Below, piece after piece: positions 4,750 through 5,952 of a stretch of 5,952 nt of DNA. The position numbers and the translations under genes are program-made. Source of the DNA: Oscillospiraceae bacterium (GTDB lineage Bacteria > Bacillota > Clostridia > Oscillospirales > Ruminococcaceae); contig RKCM01000023.1 in NCBI GenBank assembly GCA_014858325.1, positions 1 to 5,952 of the forward strand. Direction: 5' to 3'. Positions within the stretch are counted from its first letter, which is position 1. Each line of letters begins with the position of its first letter. The notes under the pieces were generated by a model. It saw only the letters and a program-made list of their open reading frames with translations, was not told the DNA's origin and did no database searches.

Positions 4750-5733
4750 TTATTTGCACATCTGCCGTTCCGCACAGAACCGCTCATAGGGGCCTTTGGG
4801 CAGGATGATCCGGCCCGTGAGGGGCTCGATGGCAGCGGTGACGGCGTCGCAGGGGGCGCACTCGCCGTCGGCGGTGGCTACGATGGGGCCGCGGCCATCC
4901 ACCGGGCGGAGGGTGACGGTTTTGGCCCGGCGGTGGAGAAAATAGGGCTTGGCGGGTTCGGTCAGTGCGCCGTGCGCAAAGTGCCCGCCCTTTTTGTACA
5001 GGCCCAGCAGCTTTGCAATGGTCAGGCGGCTGACCTTGCGGATGATGAACACATCCAGCCAGCCGTCGTCCGGCACCGCCTCGGGCGAGGCGAGGAACCC
5101 GCCGCCGTAAGCCTTGCCGTTGCAGATGGCGCACATGAGGCAGTCCACGGTCAGGGTTTCGCCGTCGATGTCGTACTCGATCTTCCGGCCGATGTGCCCG
5201 CACAGCTGCTCCACGATGGAGAGGGCGTAGGCCGCCTCGCCGCCGCAGAGGGGGATGCGCCGGAACTTGGGGATGCCGTAGGCCACCTGCGCATCCAGCC
5301 CCGCCGCGCAGATGGTGGCGGACAGGCCCAGATTCGTCTGCATCAGGTCGATGGCCACCTCCCCGCCTGCCAGCTGGGCGTCCAGATCGGTGAACTCCTC
5401 CCGCACGCCGTAGGTGCGGAGGAAATCGTTGCCGCTGCCGTAGGGCAGGCAGCCCACCGCCGCATGGACAAAGCCCTGCACGCCCGTCAGCGCCTCCACC
5501 AGCGTGCCGTCGCCGCCCGCCGTCCAGACCCGCAGGTTCTCCCCTGCCGTCTGGGCCGCTTGTGCTGCCGCGCGGGCCAGGTCGCGGGCGTGGCCCGGGT
5601 AAGCGGTGGTGCGGATGGTCACGGCGTCTTCCGGGATCCCCGCCCGGGCCGCAGCCTCTTTCAGCCGGGGGACGAGCGGAATGGTACAATTCTGCTTCCC
5701 CGCAGCGGGATTCAACAAAAACAGATAGCGCAT
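4750..5733 (-). CDS. Diacylglycerol kinase-family lipid kinase (DagK/YegS type)
   Basis: A 327-aa soluble lipid kinase of the DAGK catalytic family. Members phosphorylate diacylglycerol or related lipids with ATP at the inner face of the membrane, recycling diacylglycerol to phosphatidic acid; the exact substrate cannot be read from sequence. Motifs in order: LLNPAAGK (6-13), nucleotide-binding TAGGDGTLVEALTG (71-84) with GGDGT, LPYGSGNDFLRTYG (96-109), the CAAGLDAQV block (142-150), CNGKAYGGGF (204-213), SPEAVPDDGWLDVFII (216-231) with the metal-site type DDGxLD, and ADGE (288-291). Length is normal. The ATG has AGGAGGAA (5744-5737) just upstream. It starts 37 nt after the Clp ATPase gene on the same strand, so probably the same transcript. 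GC-rich, like groEL. Confidence 0.93.
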   Translation of the reverse strand: MRYLFLLNPAAGKQNCTIPLVPRLKEAAARAGIPEDAVTIRTTAYPGHARDLARAAAQAAQTAGENLRVWTAGGDGTLVEALTGVQGFVHAAVGCLPYGSGNDFLRTYGVREEFTDLDAQLAGGEVAIDLMQTNLGLSATICAAGLDAQVAYGIPKFRRIPLCGGEAAYALSIVEQLCGHIGRKIEYDIDGETLTVDCLMCAICNGKAYGGGFLASPEAVPDDGWLDVFIIRKVSRLTIAKLLGLYKKGGHFAHGALTEPAKPYFLHRRAKTVTLRPVDGRGPIVATADGECAPCDAVTAAIEPLTGRIILPKGPYERFCAERQMCK

Positions 5734-5748
5734 GGCTTCCTCCTGTGG

Positions 5749-5776
5749 TTTTGACTTATCCCAATGATAGTCAAAA
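5749..5776 (-). other. Hairpin at the Clp ATPase-lipid kinase junction
   Basis: TTTTGACT (5749-5756) and AGTCAAAA (5769-5776) are perfect inverted copies. ATC/GAT (5758-5760 and 5766-5768) continue the stem after a single bulged T, and the loop is CCAAT. It overlaps the Clp gene stop codon and ends 4 nt before the lipid kinase ribosome site. It is AT-rich and has no U-tract after it on the minus strand, so it is not a typical terminator. It may be an mRNA processing or stability element, or an operator. Confidence 0.4.
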
Positions 5777-5952
5777 ACAGGACGAAATGCAAGAGGTCTC
5801 TTCCAATATCACGTTTCCGTCCTCGGTGCAGTCCGCCGTCCAGTGCTGGCCGGGGTGGGCCGCGCCGGAGGCGATCTGGTCGGCCAGGGCCTGTTCCACC
5901 GCCCGGTCCACCTGCCGCCGCAGCTCCCGGGCCCCGTAGGGCGAGCGGGCTT
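5771..5952 (-). CDS. C-terminal end of a Clp/Hsp100 AAA+ ATPase (ClpB/ClpC type), partial
   Basis: The minus-strand frame entering from the right edge encodes 59 residues, then TGA at 5773-5771. It opens ARSPYGARELRRQVDRAVEQ and continues ALADQIASG. This is the conserved YGAR-x-LRR-x-x-x-x-x-V-E-x-x-LA-x-x-I segment in the small C-terminal domain of the second AAA+ module of ClpA/ClpB/ClpC proteins, where the Arg (sensor 2 region) contacts ATP. These hexamers unfold or disaggregate proteins, with or without the ClpP protease. The short tail after the conserved domain ends in CISSCF, with three cysteines in the last ten residues. The rest of the gene, including any ClpP-binding loop that would separate ClpC from ClpB, is outside the window. 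Confidence 0.8.
   Translation of the reverse strand, partial: ARSPYGARELRRQVDRAVEQALADQIASGAAHPGQHWTADCTEDGNVILEETSCISSCF

Noticed and set aside
4663..5754. 363-codon plus-strand frame opposite the lipid kinase, and a 301-codon minus-strand frame at 4784-5689
   Set aside because: The lipid kinase has every family motif in order; the others are shadow frames rich in Arg/Pro/Gly/Ala, and the first runs through the terminator at 4693-4736.
1..5952. CRISPR array, tRNA or rRNA genes, insertion sequence
   Set aside because: No regularly spaced repeats, cloverleaf-like segments, rRNA-like blocks or transposase motifs were seen on either strand.

Overview
The window looks like chromosomal DNA from a Gram-positive, moderately high-GC member of the Clostridia, most likely an Oscillospiraceae/Ruminococcaceae gut bacterium of the Faecalibacterium/Gemmiger type. 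The family placement is my inference from protein style and base composition. The broader assignment rests on what is visible: strong AGGAGG-type ribosome sites, consensus sigma-A promoters, and a perfect CIRCE operator before groES-groEL.

Left part (about 60-1980): a plus-strand accessory block. A consensus promoter (109-137) with a perfect inverted repeat between its -35 and -10 boxes drives hicA (RNase toxin). After an unusually long 140-nt spacer with its own inverted repeat comes hicB (antitoxin with a C-terminal ribbon-helix-helix domain). Next is an uncharacterised 294-aa protein that resembles the DUF6414 family as I remember it. That gene is AT-rich (22 of 60 bases are G/C at 1081-1140, against 39 of 60 at 2821-2880 in groEL), which suggests acquisition from elsewhere. 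The block ends at a two-way terminator (1946-1981). Facing away from it at the extreme left are the first codons of a minus-strand gene.

Middle (1982-4226): the minus-strand groES-groEL operon, with promoter and CIRCE in the ideal overlapping arrangement for HrcA repression. A GC-rich block (38 of 43 bases) lies in the leader. A cluster of 9-bp direct repeats inside an 11-bp inverted repeat lies just past the groEL stop.

Right (4320-5952): a RelB/DinJ-family antitoxin gene with its own consensus promoter but no recognisable toxin before a strong terminator (4693-4736). Facing it on the minus strand are a diacylglycerol-kinase-family lipid kinase and, upstream of that, the C-terminal end of a Clp/Hsp100 AAA+ unfoldase.

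Taken together, this is a proteostasis neighbourhood (GroESL, Clp ATPase) with one complete toxin-antitoxin module and one apparently solitary antitoxin around it. Most of the genes are ordinary. The least understood parts are the DUF6414-like gene, the structured hicA-hicB spacer, the repeat cluster after groEL and the toxin-less antitoxin.
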